DNA of 64,000 bases from Marinobacter nitratireducens (lineage in GTDB: Bacteria > Pseudomonadota > Gammaproteobacteria > Pseudomonadales > Oleiphilaceae): assembly GCF_000708045.1 (NCBI RefSeq), contig NZ_ANIE01000005.1, positions 434,001 through 498,000 of the forward strand, in the 5' to 3' direction. A program made the translations under genes and the position numbers. Below are positions 1 through 9,706 of this stretch, in pieces. Under the pieces are notes generated by a model. It saw only the letters and a list, made by a program, of their open reading frames with translations. It had not been told where the DNA came from and made no database searches. Numbering within the stretch: the stretch's first letter is position 1; every line of letters begins with the position of its first letter.

Positions 1-1
1 C

Positions 2-334
2 CCGGATCAACGTATCTATGCCGGCAAATCGGTTTCCAATCCACCTTTTTACGGTGCTGCCAAAGCTGCCCTGTTGCAATGGACTCGCTATGCGGCCTGT
101 GAATTTGGTCCGGAGGGGATCCGTGTGAATGCGGTTTCGCCCGGCCCGTTTCCTTCGGACGCTGTTCAGCAATCGAATCCTGATTTCATTCGCTCGCTTT
201 CCCAGAAGGTCCCCCTTGGAAGGATTGGCGTTGCTGATGAATTGCAGGGCCCTTTGGGCTTCCTTTTATCCGATGCGTCGAGCTATGTGAATGGTGCCAA
301 TCTATCTGTCGATGGCGGCTGGACGTGTTGGTAG
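2..334 (+). CDS. SDR-family oxidoreductase, 3' part (PtmA-like)
   Basis: C-terminal part of a short-chain dehydrogenase/reductase whose start lies outside the window; reading frame 2 is open from the window edge. The catalytic Tyr-x3-Lys is visible as YGAAK, followed by the helix and the N-A-V-S-P-G-P loop typical of classical SDRs. The end DGGWTCW matches the usual SDR C-terminus. It overlaps pseG by 10 bp, so the two are co-translated. SDRs of the PtmA type often sit next to nonulosonic acid genes; a role in the pseudaminic/legionaminic acid branch is inferred from the neighbours only. Confidence 0.85.
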   Translation, partial: PDQRIYAGKSVSNPPFYGAAKAALLQWTRYAACEFGPEGIRVNAVSPGPFPSDAVQQSNPDFIRSLSQKVPLGRIGVADELQGPLGFLLSDASSYVNGANLSVDGGWTCW

Positions 335-1440
335 TATTCCGGGCCGACGCTTCAGTACAGATCGGTACCGGCCATGTGATGCGCTGCCTGACATTGGCAG
401 ACGAACTCACTCGCCACGGCCACAGTTGCCGTTTTATTTGCCGGGAGCATCCGGGGCACCTGGGTGATTTGATTGCGAGCAAAGGATACAGGGTGGATTT
501 ACTACCTGCTCGCAATGACAACGATCTGGACATGCACGGCGGCAAGACCGATCACTACGCCACGTGGCTGGGTGTGTCCTGGGAGGAAGATGCGCGTGAG
601 ACTCTTGAAGCCCTTTCGTTGCAAACGACCGATTGGCTGGTTGTAGACCACTATGCGTTGGATGTGAATTGGGAGCGGCTCGTTGGTAAGGCTGTGAGCA
701 ACGTCATGGTGATTGATGACCTGGCCAATCGGGCCCATGAATGTGCGTTGCTGATGGATCAAAATCTTGGCCGCGTACCGTCGGACTACGACGACCTGTT
801 ACCGGAAGAGTGTAGTCGACTGATTGGCCCTCGTTATGCTCTGCTGCGACCGGAATTTTCGGAGTGCCGGGATAGGGGGTTGAAGCACCGTGAACAACCG
901 GAGCTCAAACGAATTCTGATTTCACTTGGAGGCGTTGACCAAGCCAACGTAACCGGTCGGGTACTTGACGGGCTGTCAGCGTCGGCGCTGCCTGCGTCCA
1001 CAGAGCTGGATATTATCTTGGGCGCGTCCGCACCTTTTCTGGCAGAGGTCCAGCAACAGGCCGCCCGTATGCGATTCAAGGCAACCGTGAGTGTGAATGT
1101 GAAGGATATGGCCGAACGCATGTATTTGGCGGATCTTTCTATCGGGGCGGCGGGAGGAACCTCTTGGGAGCGTTGCTCTTTGGGGCTCCCAGCGGTTCTC
1201 GTGGTTTTGGCGGAGAATCAGGTTGCAGGTGCGAAAGCCTTGCTTGAGAGCGGTGCGGCCAAAACAATAAGCGATCCTGAACAGCTTGCATCGCTCTTGC
1301 CGTCGGTATTAGCAGGGCTCGCGGAGCCTGGCTTGCTTTATCGGATGAGCGAGTCTGCAGCGGGTATCACGGACGGCAAGGGCGTTCTCAGGGTAGTTAA
1401 GGCGATGAGCGCTATAAGCCGGGGAGGGGAGGAGCAATGA
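325..1440 (+). CDS. pseG: UDP-2,4-diacetamido-2,4,6-trideoxy-beta-L-altropyranose hydrolase
   Basis: PseG removes UDP from the altrose intermediate of CMP-pseudaminic acid synthesis. The N-terminus has the family pattern FRADAS...GTGHVMRCLTLA, with the GxGHxxR nucleotide-sugar loop, and the C-terminal half has the GGTSWERCSLGLP motif of the MurG-like GT-B fold. At 371 aa it is normal for the family. The start is GTG at 325 inside the preceding SDR; no later Met would keep the conserved N-terminus. Its stop overlaps the pseH ATG. Function follows from family plus the pseG-pseH-pseI order. Confidence 0.9.
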   Translation: MLVVFRADASVQIGTGHVMRCLTLADELTRHGHSCRFICREHPGHLGDLIASKGYRVDLLPARNDNDLDMHGGKTDHYATWLGVSWEEDARETLEALSLQTTDWLVVDHYALDVNWERLVGKAVSNVMVIDDLANRAHECALLMDQNLGRVPSDYDDLLPEECSRLIGPRYALLRPEFSECRDRGLKHREQPELKRILISLGGVDQANVTGRVLDGLSASALPASTELDIILGASAPFLAEVQQQAARMRFKATVSVNVKDMAERMYLADLSIGAAGGTSWERCSLGLPAVLVVLAENQVAGAKALLESGAAKTISDPEQLASLLPSVLAGLAEPGLLYRMSESAAGITDGKGVLRVVKAMSAISRGGEEQ

Positions 1441-1943
1441 GTAAACTCCGACCTATGTCTGAATCAGACCTTGAGTTGGTGCTTCAGTGGCGAAACCATC
1501 CTGAGGTACGCCGCTATATGTATACTACTCACGAAATTCGGCTGGAGGAGCACCGTAAGTGGTTTTCGGGTGCCTCTGTTAATCCCGAAATAGATCTTCT
1601 GATCTTTGAGCGGGAAGAAAAACCCCAGGGCTTTGTGAACCTCACCCGTACGCGCTGCAACCTGGTCGCAGACTGGGGGTTTTACCTCGCGCCAGACGCT
1701 AAGAAAGGAACTGGCCGCGAGTTGGGGATATCAGCTCTCAATTTCGCATTTGAGCAATTAGGGCTTCACAAGGTATGTGGGCAAGCGCTTGGTTTTAATG
1801 AGCGGTCGATAGCCTTCCATCAAAGGCTGGGCTTTTTGCAGGAAGGCTGTTTCAGGGATCAGCATTATGACGGCGAACGATTTCACGATGTTGTCTGCTT
1901 TGGTCTTCTGAAGAGCGAATGGCAGGCACAGTCTAAGGATTGA
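1437..1943 (+). CDS. pseH: UDP-4-amino-4,6-dideoxy-N-acetyl-beta-L-altrosamine N-acetyltransferase
   Basis: GNAT-family acetyltransferase of the RimJ/RimL type, 168 aa, that acetylates the 4-amino sugar before PseG acts. The N-terminal L-x-W-R-N-H-P-E-V-R segment and the C-terminal NERSIAFHQRLGF acetyl-CoA-binding block are family hallmarks. The ATG overlaps the pseG stop by 4 bp and is preceded by a very strong purine-rich site (GGGAGGGGAGGAG), so translation is coupled and efficient. Four bases separate it from pseI. Confidence 0.9.
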   Translation: MSKLRPMSESDLELVLQWRNHPEVRRYMYTTHEIRLEEHRKWFSGASVNPEIDLLIFEREEKPQGFVNLTRTRCNLVADWGFYLAPDAKKGTGRELGISALNFAFEQLGLHKVCGQALGFNERSIAFHQRLGFLQEGCFRDQHYDGERFHDVVCFGLLKSEWQAQSKD

Positions 1944-1946
1944 ATA

Positions 1947-2999
1947 ATGAATGAACCCAAAATTGTAATCGCTGGTCGTGAAATTTCCCGGCATCAGTCG
2001 CCTTATATCATTGCTGAACTGTCGGCTAACCATAATGGCAAACTGGAAACAGCGTTGAGTATCGTTGAAGAAGCCGCCAAGGCAGGTGCAGACGCTGTAA
2101 AGCTGCAAACCTATCGGCCAGATACGATTACGCTGGATTCCGATGCTGAGGAGTTCAGAATCAAAGGCGGCCTGTGGGATGGCCGAACTCTGTACGAGCT
2201 TTACGAAGAGGCTCATATGCCTTGGGAATGGCACAAACCCCTGTTCGAGCACGCCAGAAAGATCGGTATTCCAATCTTTAGCTCTCCGTTTGATGCCACT
2301 GCGGTGGATTTGCTTGAGGATCTGAACGCACCGGCCTACAAGATCGCATCTTTTGAAGCCGTCGACCTCCCTTTGATTCGCTACGTGGCGGCTACCGGCA
2401 AGCCAATGATTATCTCCACCGGCATGGCTGACGCGGAGGAAATCCAGGAAGCCATAACGGCTGCACGTGAGGGTGGTTGTGAGCAATTGGCAATTTTGCA
2501 CTGTGTCAGCGGCTACCCTGCACCAGCTGAAGATTACAACCTGCGCACTATAGGCGACATGGCAGAGAGATTTGGCCTGGTCACTGGTTTGTCTGATCAC
2601 ACGCTGGATAACACAACAGCTATTGCCAGCGTAGTGCTTGGCGCCTCTATTATCGAGAAGCATTTCACCCTTGACCGGAACGGTGGTGGACCGGATGACA
2701 GTTTCTCCCTGGAGCCGCAGGATCTCGCGGACTTATGCCGAGATAGCAAAACGGCCTGGAAGGCTTTGGGTGAGGTCGACTACGGGCGGAAATCCAGTGA
2801 ACAGGGTAATGCCCAGTTCCGGCGTTCACTGTATTTTGTAAAGGATGTGAAAGCGGGTGATGTGATTACCGAAGATTGTGTGCGCAGTGTGCGTCCAGGG
2901 TATGGTTTGGCACCGAAACATCTGGACAGAGTTGTTGGGCGGGTAGCGGCGCGTGAGATTATTGCAAATACTCCGGTGACGGAGGATGCGTTGAATTGA
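1947..2999 (+). CDS. pseI: Pseudaminic acid synthase
   Basis: NeuB-family synthase that condenses the 2,4-diacetamido sugar with phosphoenolpyruvate to give pseudaminic acid. The N-terminal TIM barrel carries AELSANHNG and GLSDHT, conserved in NeuB/PseI enzymes; the C-terminal part from about residue 285 is a SAF (antifreeze-like) domain with RPGYGLAPKHL. Its 350 aa is the usual length. PseB, PseC and PseF are not seen here and should lie upstream of the window. Confidence 0.92.
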   Translation: MNEPKIVIAGREISRHQSPYIIAELSANHNGKLETALSIVEEAAKAGADAVKLQTYRPDTITLDSDAEEFRIKGGLWDGRTLYELYEEAHMPWEWHKPLFEHARKIGIPIFSSPFDATAVDLLEDLNAPAYKIASFEAVDLPLIRYVAATGKPMIISTGMADAEEIQEAITAAREGGCEQLAILHCVSGYPAPAEDYNLRTIGDMAERFGLVTGLSDHTLDNTTAIASVVLGASIIEKHFTLDRNGGGPDDSFSLEPQDLADLCRDSKTAWKALGEVDYGRKSSEQGNAQFRRSLYFVKDVKAGDVITEDCVRSVRPGYGLAPKHLDRVVGRVAAREIIANTPVTEDALN

Positions 3000-4411
3000 T
3001 GGGGTGGTATAGAGATATAAACGCCATTCTAGAGCATGAATCAGAGACTTCGTTAGCGTACCTCTATGGTCACCAGTTGGAGCAATTGTCTCACCTCTCT
3101 AATCGTCCCCCGCGATTGCGGGGGGCTTGGCTCAGATTGGTTATCTTCCTTTACCAGGCTTTGAACTGCACCGGATTTCGCGCATCGTTGCCCTTGAAGG
3201 GGCGGGCGACGAGCTTTCTTTTTTTTGCTGGCACGGTAAATCAACGGCGATCCCTGCAGACAACGCTGAGAGCCTTGGTTTCTGCGGGAAAGGATACGGT
3301 GGCCGTTGCGACGAAAAGTGCGATGAATACAGAGGAGGAGGGCGGGCAATACGTGAAACTGGCTTTAAGGCCTGTGGATCTGGTTCTTGTTCTCGTTTTA
3401 CTGATACGTCGTGGTCCTCGCTTATACCGGGAGTTAAAAAAACTGCATCCAGCTGCTCTCAACTGGTATTTCAATTGCTTTTGCGAGGCCTACATTTATC
3501 TCGTCTATTTCTATCGTTTGCTGAGATTGGCAAAACCAGAGTATGTAGTTACCGCGAACGATCATAACGTTTCTAATCGGTGCTTCCTTGCTGTCGCACA
3601 CTATCTCGGGATAAAAACCGTCTATATGCAGCACGCCTCTGTCAGCCCTTTGTTCCCTGCGCTGAGCGTTGACTATGCGTTTCTGGATGGACTGTATGCG
3701 TTTAAAATGTATCAACAGTGCGAGACAAACCGGCATGCAGATGCGCCCTATTTACACAGAGAGACAACCGTTTTTTTTAGCGGTCAGAAGAAGCCAATCA
3801 CTCGGTGTAGGCGCAGTGGAGAGCCTGTTGTAGGGGTTGCGTTGAACCTGCTGGATCATCAGGAAAACGCGATCGCGTTTATACAGAGTCTTGTAGAGGC
3901 TGGGCTGATGGTGCGGCTGAGGTGGCATCCAAGTCTGTCCGAACGACATGTGCGAGCGTACCTTGAAGCGTTTGAAAACCATGATCAGGTCTCGATCAGC
4001 GATGCCAGGTCGGAATCTGTTTCGGCGTTTCTCAGTTCAGTGAGCTGTCTGGTTGCGGGCAACAGTAGTATACATCTGGAAGCTGCACTTGCGGGTGTCA
4101 AACCGATCTATTACGAAGTTACCTCCTCAGACATTCCCGATTACTACGGCTTTGTAAGGCAAGGGCTTGCCTCCGAAGCGTCCTCAACAGACCAGGTTGT
4201 CTCAATTGCCAAAAGTGATCATGACACATATCTCCCAGACCCTGATGCTGTGAGGTATTACAGCTCCACTTATTTGACCGAGTGGGATGGTCATGAGGGT
4301 GAGTTGGTGGCGGATGTACTGATGAGGCTTGAGTCAGAGCAGTCTATCCAGTGCCCTCAAACCAGAATTGGTAAATACCTATCAGATGGCAAAATAGTTG
4401 GGCTCGAATGA
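2999..4411 (+). CDS. Putative GT-B fold surface-glycan transferase
   Basis: 470-residue protein I cannot place in a named family. The C-terminal half looks like a GT-B or CDP-glycerol-transferase-type domain: a histidine-containing motif MQHASVSPLFPAL near residue 210, and a nucleotide-binding-like segment AGNSSIHLEAALAGVKPIYYE near residue 350. The ATG at 2999 overlaps the pseI TGA (TGATG); a TTG one codon earlier is possible. It lies directly downstream of pseI, so a transferase acting on pseudaminic acid is plausible but unproven. The gene looks more AT-rich than its neighbours. Confidence 0.7.
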   Translation: MGWYRDINAILEHESETSLAYLYGHQLEQLSHLSNRPPRLRGAWLRLVIFLYQALNCTGFRASLPLKGRATSFLFFAGTVNQRRSLQTTLRALVSAGKDTVAVATKSAMNTEEEGGQYVKLALRPVDLVLVLVLLIRRGPRLYRELKKLHPAALNWYFNCFCEAYIYLVYFYRLLRLAKPEYVVTANDHNVSNRCFLAVAHYLGIKTVYMQHASVSPLFPALSVDYAFLDGLYAFKMYQQCETNRHADAPYLHRETTVFFSGQKKPITRCRRSGEPVVGVALNLLDHQENAIAFIQSLVEAGLMVRLRWHPSLSERHVRAYLEAFENHDQVSISDARSESVSAFLSSVSCLVAGNSSIHLEAALAGVKPIYYEVTSSDIPDYYGFVRQGLASEASSTDQVVSIAKSDHDTYLPDPDAVRYYSSTYLTEWDGHEGELVADVLMRLESEQSIQCPQTRIGKYLSDGKIVGLE

Positions 4412-5517
4412 AAATTGTTCTTTTTTTGCCGTCGCTAAGGGGAGGGGGAGCTGAAAAATCCGCTGTACTTTTGGCTAATGCCTTTTCCGAGCGTGGGCAC
4501 GATGTTTTGTTGGTGCTTGCGAAGAATGAAGGGGTTTACGGTTCGATCGTTAGTGATTCCGTTAAGGTTATTGACCTGGAATCGCCAAAAGTTTCAGGAG
4601 CGCTTTTCAAACTGGCCAGGCTGCTATACCGCTTGAAACCGGACATTCTTTTGTCCTTTATGAATTATGCGAACATAGTGTGTTGGCTGGCTTGGCTGGC
4701 TTCGGGAAAGGCGGGCAGGTTTTTTCCGAGTGAGCGGACGGTGACGTCTGAGGCGATTTCTTTGAGCTCGGCCTTGAAGGAATATGTTTTCAGGAAGTGT
4801 ATCCGTCTAGCGTACAATCAGTCCGAGAAGGTTATTTGCATATCCAACCGGATTTGCGATGACCTCACTGAAAATTTTGGTGTTTCACCCTCGAAAGTCG
4901 TCACGATTTACAATCCGATTGTCAACGCCGCAGTTTTGGATGCTGCTCGTGAACCTGTCAATTGTGAGTGGTTTGCTGACAGCAATGAATTCTGTATTGT
5001 CTCGGCCGGTCGTCTGCACCCCGACAAAGACTTTGAGCTCCTGTTACGCGCGTTTTCCGAGGTTTCCAGGAGAAGGAGTGCAAAGTTGATCATTCTTGGA
5101 GAGGGTGAGGAAAAAGGCAACCTTATAAACCTATCACACGAATTGGGCATTTCTGACAGTGTCCGGTTTGTCGGTTTCCAGCAGAACCCTTTCAAGTTCT
5201 ATGACAAGGCTGATCTTTTCGTGCTGTGTTCCAAGTATGAAGGGTTTGGAAATGTATTGGTTGAGGCTATGGCGTGCGGTACCCGAGTCATTGCAAGAAA
5301 AGGGTCTGGCGGGCCTGATGAGATAATAGATTCAGAACGGACGGGAGGGTTGTTTGGAGATGATGCAGAGCTCATCCAATTGATCCTTTCAGAGATTGAT
5401 CATCCCGCAAAGCGTCACGCTGGTATGGAAAGGGCCGAAAGATTCTCCGTGACAGAAATTGCAGACCAGTATCTTGCTGAGTTTGAAGGGGCACAAACTA
5501 TTTTGAATGATCGGTAA
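4408..5517 (+). CDS. Glycosyltransferase family 4 protein
   Basis: 369-residue GT4 enzyme with GT-B fold. The N-terminal FLPSLRGGGAEKSAVLLA acceptor-side loop and the C-terminal CSKYEGFGNVLVEAMACG block (the E-x7-E donor-sugar motif) are clear, and GRLHPDKDFELLLRAF is the linker strand typical of the family. It would add a sugar to a lipid-linked glycan at the cytoplasmic face of the inner membrane; the sugar is unknown. The ATG overlaps the previous stop by 4 bp. Confidence 0.88.
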   Translation: MKIVLFLPSLRGGGAEKSAVLLANAFSERGHDVLLVLAKNEGVYGSIVSDSVKVIDLESPKVSGALFKLARLLYRLKPDILLSFMNYANIVCWLAWLASGKAGRFFPSERTVTSEAISLSSALKEYVFRKCIRLAYNQSEKVICISNRICDDLTENFGVSPSKVVTIYNPIVNAAVLDAAREPVNCEWFADSNEFCIVSAGRLHPDKDFELLLRAFSEVSRRRSAKLIILGEGEEKGNLINLSHELGISDSVRFVGFQQNPFKFYDKADLFVLCSKYEGFGNVLVEAMACGTRVIARKGSGGPDEIIDSERTGGLFGDDAELIQLILSEIDHPAKRHAGMERAERFSVTEIADQYLAEFEGAQTILNDR

Positions 5518-5522
5518 TAACT

Positions 5523-7400
5523 ATGTGTGGCTTTTGGGGGTATTCCGGTGTTTCGGTTTCAGAAAGTCTTGGCGCGCTTGAGGGCAATGTGCTCTTTCAT
5601 CGGGGCCCTGATAGCGAAGGCCGCTGGCGGGATGAGCAAGGTGGCCTGACGTTAGTACACAGGCGTCTGTCAATCCAGGATACGTCCAGCGCGGGCGAGC
5701 AACCTATGGTCAGTTCCTGCAGCCGATTTGTGATTGCCTTTAACGGCGAGATCTATAATCACCTCGAATTGCGACAGGCCTTGCAGGAGAAGGGACAGTC
5801 CCCGCAATGGCAAGGGCATTCTGACACGGAAACATTGATTACCTGCATTGCTCAATGGGGGATTAAAGAGGCGCTTCGATCTCTGGTTGGAATGTTTGCT
5901 TTTGCTTTGTGGGACCGGAAGGAAAAGACCCTTTTCCTGGCCCGTGATCGGGTTGGCGAGAAACCTCTTTATTGGGGATGGCAAAGTGGAACGCTGTTGT
6001 TTGGTTCAGAACTCAAAGCTCTGGCCATTCATCCTGACTTCGGGAATCAGGTTGATAGAAGCTCGCTTGCGATTTACCTGAGGCATAACTATATCCCCGC
6101 CCCCTACAGCATCTACAAAGGGATCAGGAAAGTGCGTCCCGGTCATTTTGTGGCGATTACCGATTTGAGGAATCCGCAGAGTGCTCAGGCAGAAACCTAT
6201 TGGTCGGCCAACAAGGTTATCGAGGAGGGAATACAAACACCGTTCCCCGGTTCGGACGACGAGGCGGTCGATGAATTGCGTGGCCTTGTCCGCCGGAGTG
6301 TTAAAGGAGAGATGCTTTCGGATGTGCCAATCGGAGCCTTTTTGAGTGGAGGTATCGACAGTAGCCTCGTAGCCTCGGTGATGCAGGAGCAATCAACCCA
6401 TCCCATAAAGACCTTTGCGATCGGGTTTGATGATGTCAGGTACAACGAGGCGCAGCACGCCTCCCAGGTAGCACGGCACCTGGGAACGGATCATACAGAA
6501 ATGTATGTTTCTTCCGAGGATGCTTTGAATGTGATCCCGGCTCTGCCGGACATCTATTGCGAGCCGTTTGCCGATAGCTCCCAGATACCAACGTTTCTGG
6601 TCACAAAAATGGCGAGAAAGAACGTCACCGTGGCGTTGAGCGGCGACGGCGGAGACGAACTATTTGGTGGCTACAACACCTATCAGATGGCAGTGCAATA
6701 CTGGAGTTCTCTCAGAAAAATTCCGCGATCCTTCCGGGCGCTGGCCGCATCGATTCTGGAGAAATTTCCTCTTCCTGAGCGGATCTACAAACTCACGCGG
6801 GTACTGGGTGCGAGCTCAGAGTGCGATTTTTACCGAAGGATGGTAAGCCATTGGGGTTACCCCAATGACGTCGTCCTGGACGCTCAGGAATATCCCTCTC
6901 TTCTGAATTCTTCTCGGGACTGGCCAGAGACCGAAGGTTTCTCTCAGTGGATGATGGCTGTTGAGGGGCAGATGTACATGCCGGACGATATCCTTGTAAA
7001 AGTGGACCGCGCCGCAATGGCCAACAGCCTCGAAACGCGTATACCTCTTCTTGATCATCGACTCATTGAATTTGCCTGGACGTTACCGAACGAAATGAAA
7101 ATCAGGGGTGGGCAAGGCAAGTGGATATTGCGCCAACTGTTGTACGGTTATGTGCCACGAGAGTTGATCGAGCGCCCCAAAAAAGGGTTTTCGGTGCCCT
7201 TGGCTGACTGGTTGAGAGGACCGCTCAGGGAATGGGCTGAAGCGCTTTTGTCCGAATCACGCCTCCGTTCTGAAGGATATTTCGAGCCAAGAGTTATCAG
7301 GGCTGCTCTGTTGGAACACATGTCTGGTCAAAGGGACCATTCTTCTCGCTTGTGGGGCATCTTGATGTTTCAGGCGTGGTTGGAGAAGCGGTTTGCCTAA
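5523..7400 (+). CDS. asnB: Asparagine synthase-like amidotransferase (glutamine-hydrolysing)
   Basis: 625 aa with an N-terminal Ntn-type glutaminase (MCGFWG, nucleophile Cys2; RLSIQDTS; FNGEIYNH) and a C-terminal ATP-pyrophosphatase synthetase domain (SGGIDSS near residue 273; SGDGGDELFGGY). Such genes in polysaccharide loci (WbpS-like) are thought to amidate a hexuronic acid rather than make asparagine. The 6-dehydrogenase at the end of this locus would supply a uronic acid, so an amidating role fits; this is inference from context. Confidence 0.9.
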   Translation: MCGFWGYSGVSVSESLGALEGNVLFHRGPDSEGRWRDEQGGLTLVHRRLSIQDTSSAGEQPMVSSCSRFVIAFNGEIYNHLELRQALQEKGQSPQWQGHSDTETLITCIAQWGIKEALRSLVGMFAFALWDRKEKTLFLARDRVGEKPLYWGWQSGTLLFGSELKALAIHPDFGNQVDRSSLAIYLRHNYIPAPYSIYKGIRKVRPGHFVAITDLRNPQSAQAETYWSANKVIEEGIQTPFPGSDDEAVDELRGLVRRSVKGEMLSDVPIGAFLSGGIDSSLVASVMQEQSTHPIKTFAIGFDDVRYNEAQHASQVARHLGTDHTEMYVSSEDALNVIPALPDIYCEPFADSSQIPTFLVTKMARKNVTVALSGDGGDELFGGYNTYQMAVQYWSSLRKIPRSFRALAASILEKFPLPERIYKLTRVLGASSECDFYRRMVSHWGYPNDVVLDAQEYPSLLNSSRDWPETEGFSQWMMAVEGQMYMPDDILVKVDRAAMANSLETRIPLLDHRLIEFAWTLPNEMKIRGGQGKWILRQLLYGYVPRELIERPKKGFSVPLADWLRGPLREWAEALLSESRLRSEGYFEPRVIRAALLEHMSGQRDHSSRLWGILMFQAWLEKRFA

Positions 7401-8526
7401 GAAAGTTTTACATGTCATCACCGGATTGGGCGATGGCGGTGCGGAGGGTGTTCTGTCGAGGTTGGTGCTCGGAAGCACACGGGCTCAGCATGTGGTTGTT
7501 TCCTTGATGGATGATGGCAAATATGGGCAGATACTGCGAAACCAAGGAATCCGCGTTTATACCCTTGGCATGAGTCCAGATCGTCCGAACCCGATAAAGT
7601 TTTTAAGGTTAATCCGATGGATACGCATTGAAAATCCGGATGTTGTACAAACCTGGATGTATCATGCAGACCTCATGGGAGGGCTGGCAGCCAGGATTGG
7701 GGGGTGTAAGCGCGTGTTCTGGGGTATCCGCCATTCGTCGCTGGAGCCAGGCCCTACCAAGAATACGACGATTCTGATTGCCAGGCTGTGTGCAAAGCTC
7801 TCGCGGTGGTTGCCTGAGAAGGTAATATGTTGTGCGAAAAAAGCTGCGAACGTCCACGAAGGCATCGGCTACGACGCGTCGAAGCTGCTAGTCATCCAGA
7901 ACGGCTTTGACCTCTCCCGCTTCTATCCCGATGAAGCCATCGGCAAGCGAGTGCGCAGAGAGTTCGGGGTTGCATCCGATGAATTCCTGATTGGTATGGT
8001 TGGGCGCTATGATCCATTGAAGAATCATCATGGCTTGATTGACGCATTAGCGCTCCTCAGAGAGGAGGGCAGAGAATTTCAGTGTGTTCTGGTTGGCCGT
8101 GGAGTCTCTCCGAACAATACAGAGTTGGCCAGACATATTGACGCTTCCGGGTTGACCGGGCAAGTCACCCTCGCGGGTTCACGTAATGATATCCCGGCAA
8201 TTATGAACGCTTTGGATTTACATGTATTAGCGAGCCTGGGCGAAGGTTTCCCAAATGTCGTCGCGGAAGCTATGGCTTGCGGTACCCCTTGCGCTGTCAC
8301 GGATGTGGGGGACGCAAGGATGATTGTTGGTACAGATGCGTTGTGTTGCGAACCCGGGAACACCCGGAAATTAGCGCAGCTGATCTCTTCTTTGATTGAG
8401 AAAAAACGCGGGGACGAGGGTGCTTGGAGAGAACTTGAAACATATAGCAGGGATCAGATTCAGCGGAACTTCACGGTTGATCAAATGATTTGCCGTTATG
8501 AGGCATGTTGGTTTGGTGAAGCTTGA
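7393..8526 (+). CDS. Glycosyltransferase family 4 protein
   Basis: 377-residue GT4 enzyme. The N-terminus has VLHVITGLGDGGAEGVLSRL; the C-terminal donor site has ASLGEGFPNVVAEAMACGTP; GMVGRYDPLKNHHGLIDAL marks the second Rossmann domain. The start is TTG at 7393, overlapping the asnB end by 8 bp; no ATG keeps the conserved first strand. The combination of GGAE with GEGFPNVV is common in O-antigen and exopolysaccharide transferases. Confidence 0.87.
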   Translation: MPKKVLHVITGLGDGGAEGVLSRLVLGSTRAQHVVVSLMDDGKYGQILRNQGIRVYTLGMSPDRPNPIKFLRLIRWIRIENPDVVQTWMYHADLMGGLAARIGGCKRVFWGIRHSSLEPGPTKNTTILIARLCAKLSRWLPEKVICCAKKAANVHEGIGYDASKLLVIQNGFDLSRFYPDEAIGKRVRREFGVASDEFLIGMVGRYDPLKNHHGLIDALALLREEGREFQCVLVGRGVSPNNTELARHIDASGLTGQVTLAGSRNDIPAIMNALDLHVLASLGEGFPNVVAEAMACGTPCAVTDVGDARMIVGTDALCCEPGNTRKLAQLISSLIEKKRGDEGAWRELETYSRDQIQRNFTVDQMICRYEACWFGEA

Positions 8527-8569
8527 GGGTATTACCAGTGTATGGTCTTCCTGACACTATGACGAAGAT

Positions 8570-9706
8570 ATGCGGAGCTCCGGTTTGAAGCTGGTGATTG
8601 TCACAACTGTGCCGGAAACCCTGGCGACCATCCTTCGAGGGCAGCCCAAATGGCTTGCGCAGTATGCCTCGGTTATATGTGTTTCCTCGTCAGGTCGGAT
8701 GCTGGAAAACGTGCGGGAAAATGAGGGCGTTCCTCTGGAAGAGATCGGGATGTGTCGCGGTATCAATCCGATCAAAGATCTGACCTCCATCTTCAGGATG
8801 TGGAAACTTCTACGCAAAGTTAAACCCGATATTGTTCACTCGTATACACCCAAAGCTGGCCTCGTCACAATGCTCGCGGCGTTTTTTGTGGGTACAAAAG
8901 TACGCATCCATACATTCACCGGCCTCGTTTTTCCGACTTCTGTTGGGCTAAAGCGCTGGATTCTGGTTTGGGTCGACAGAATCGTTTGCGCAGCGGCTAC
9001 TCATGTCGTTCCAGAGGGGAAGGGCGTCGCTGCAGATTTGCAGAAATACCACATTACTCCCAAGCCATTGCGCATAATTGGTAACGGCAATATTGCTGGC
9101 ATAGATATTAACTACTTTCATCCGGACAAGGTCGACCCGGTTGACGTTTCTGGAAAACGAGCTTTTACATTCGGCTTTATTGGCAGGCTGAATCGAGATA
9201 AAGGATTGGATGAGCTCGTAACCGCATTTGAAGGCCTGCGCGGCAGTGCCCGTCTTCTGCTCGTGGGAGGTCTGGATGAAAGTGCGCCTATAAGCGATGA
9301 CACCTACCATAAAATTAAATCTAATAAACACATTCATGAGCTGGGCTTTATGGATGATGTAAGACCTGCATTGGCAGCGTGTGACGTTATTGTTTTAGCC
9401 AGCTACCGCGAGGGATTCCCCAATGTCGTTATCCAGGCCGGCGCTATGTGCAAACCGGTAATTGCCTCGGATGTCAGTGGGTCCAACGAAATCATTGAAG
9501 ATGGTATCAATGGTTGGCTTGTCCCTCCGAAGGACTCTCAGGCACTCGCAGAGCGCATGAACTGTGTTATGGAGTTGCCAGAGGAGGAGTTGCGATCATT
9601 GGGTCGAAGCGCCCGAGCGAGGGTTGTGGAACGCTATGACCAGCGCGAATATCGGCAGCAACTGCTGGCGTACTACAGGAGGGCGGCACTTGAAGCGTGT
9701 ATTTGA
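8570..9706 (+). CDS. Glycosyltransferase family 4 protein (PglA/WbpX-like)
   Basis: 378-residue GT4 enzyme with KPDIVHSYTPKAGLV near residue 90, the acceptor-side motif of transferases that act on lipid-linked bacillosamine or QuiNAc, and ASYREGFPNVVIQAGAMCKP as donor site. The ATG at 8570 is the first in-frame start after a TGA at 8552. It lies just before the phosphoglycosyl transferase that would make the acceptor, so it may add the second sugar. Specificity is inferred from position. Confidence 0.85.
   Translation: MRSSGLKLVIVTTVPETLATILRGQPKWLAQYASVICVSSSGRMLENVRENEGVPLEEIGMCRGINPIKDLTSIFRMWKLLRKVKPDIVHSYTPKAGLVTMLAAFFVGTKVRIHTFTGLVFPTSVGLKRWILVWVDRIVCAAATHVVPEGKGVAADLQKYHITPKPLRIIGNGNIAGIDINYFHPDKVDPVDVSGKRAFTFGFIGRLNRDKGLDELVTAFEGLRGSARLLLVGGLDESAPISDDTYHKIKSNKHIHELGFMDDVRPALAACDVIVLASYREGFPNVVIQAGAMCKPVIASDVSGSNEIIEDGINGWLVPPKDSQALAERMNCVMELPEEELRSLGRSARARVVERYDQREYRQQLLAYYRRAALEACI

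Noticed and set aside
1758..2663. 301-codon open frame opposite pseH/pseI
   Set aside because: Antisense to two well-recognised genes, with no family features.
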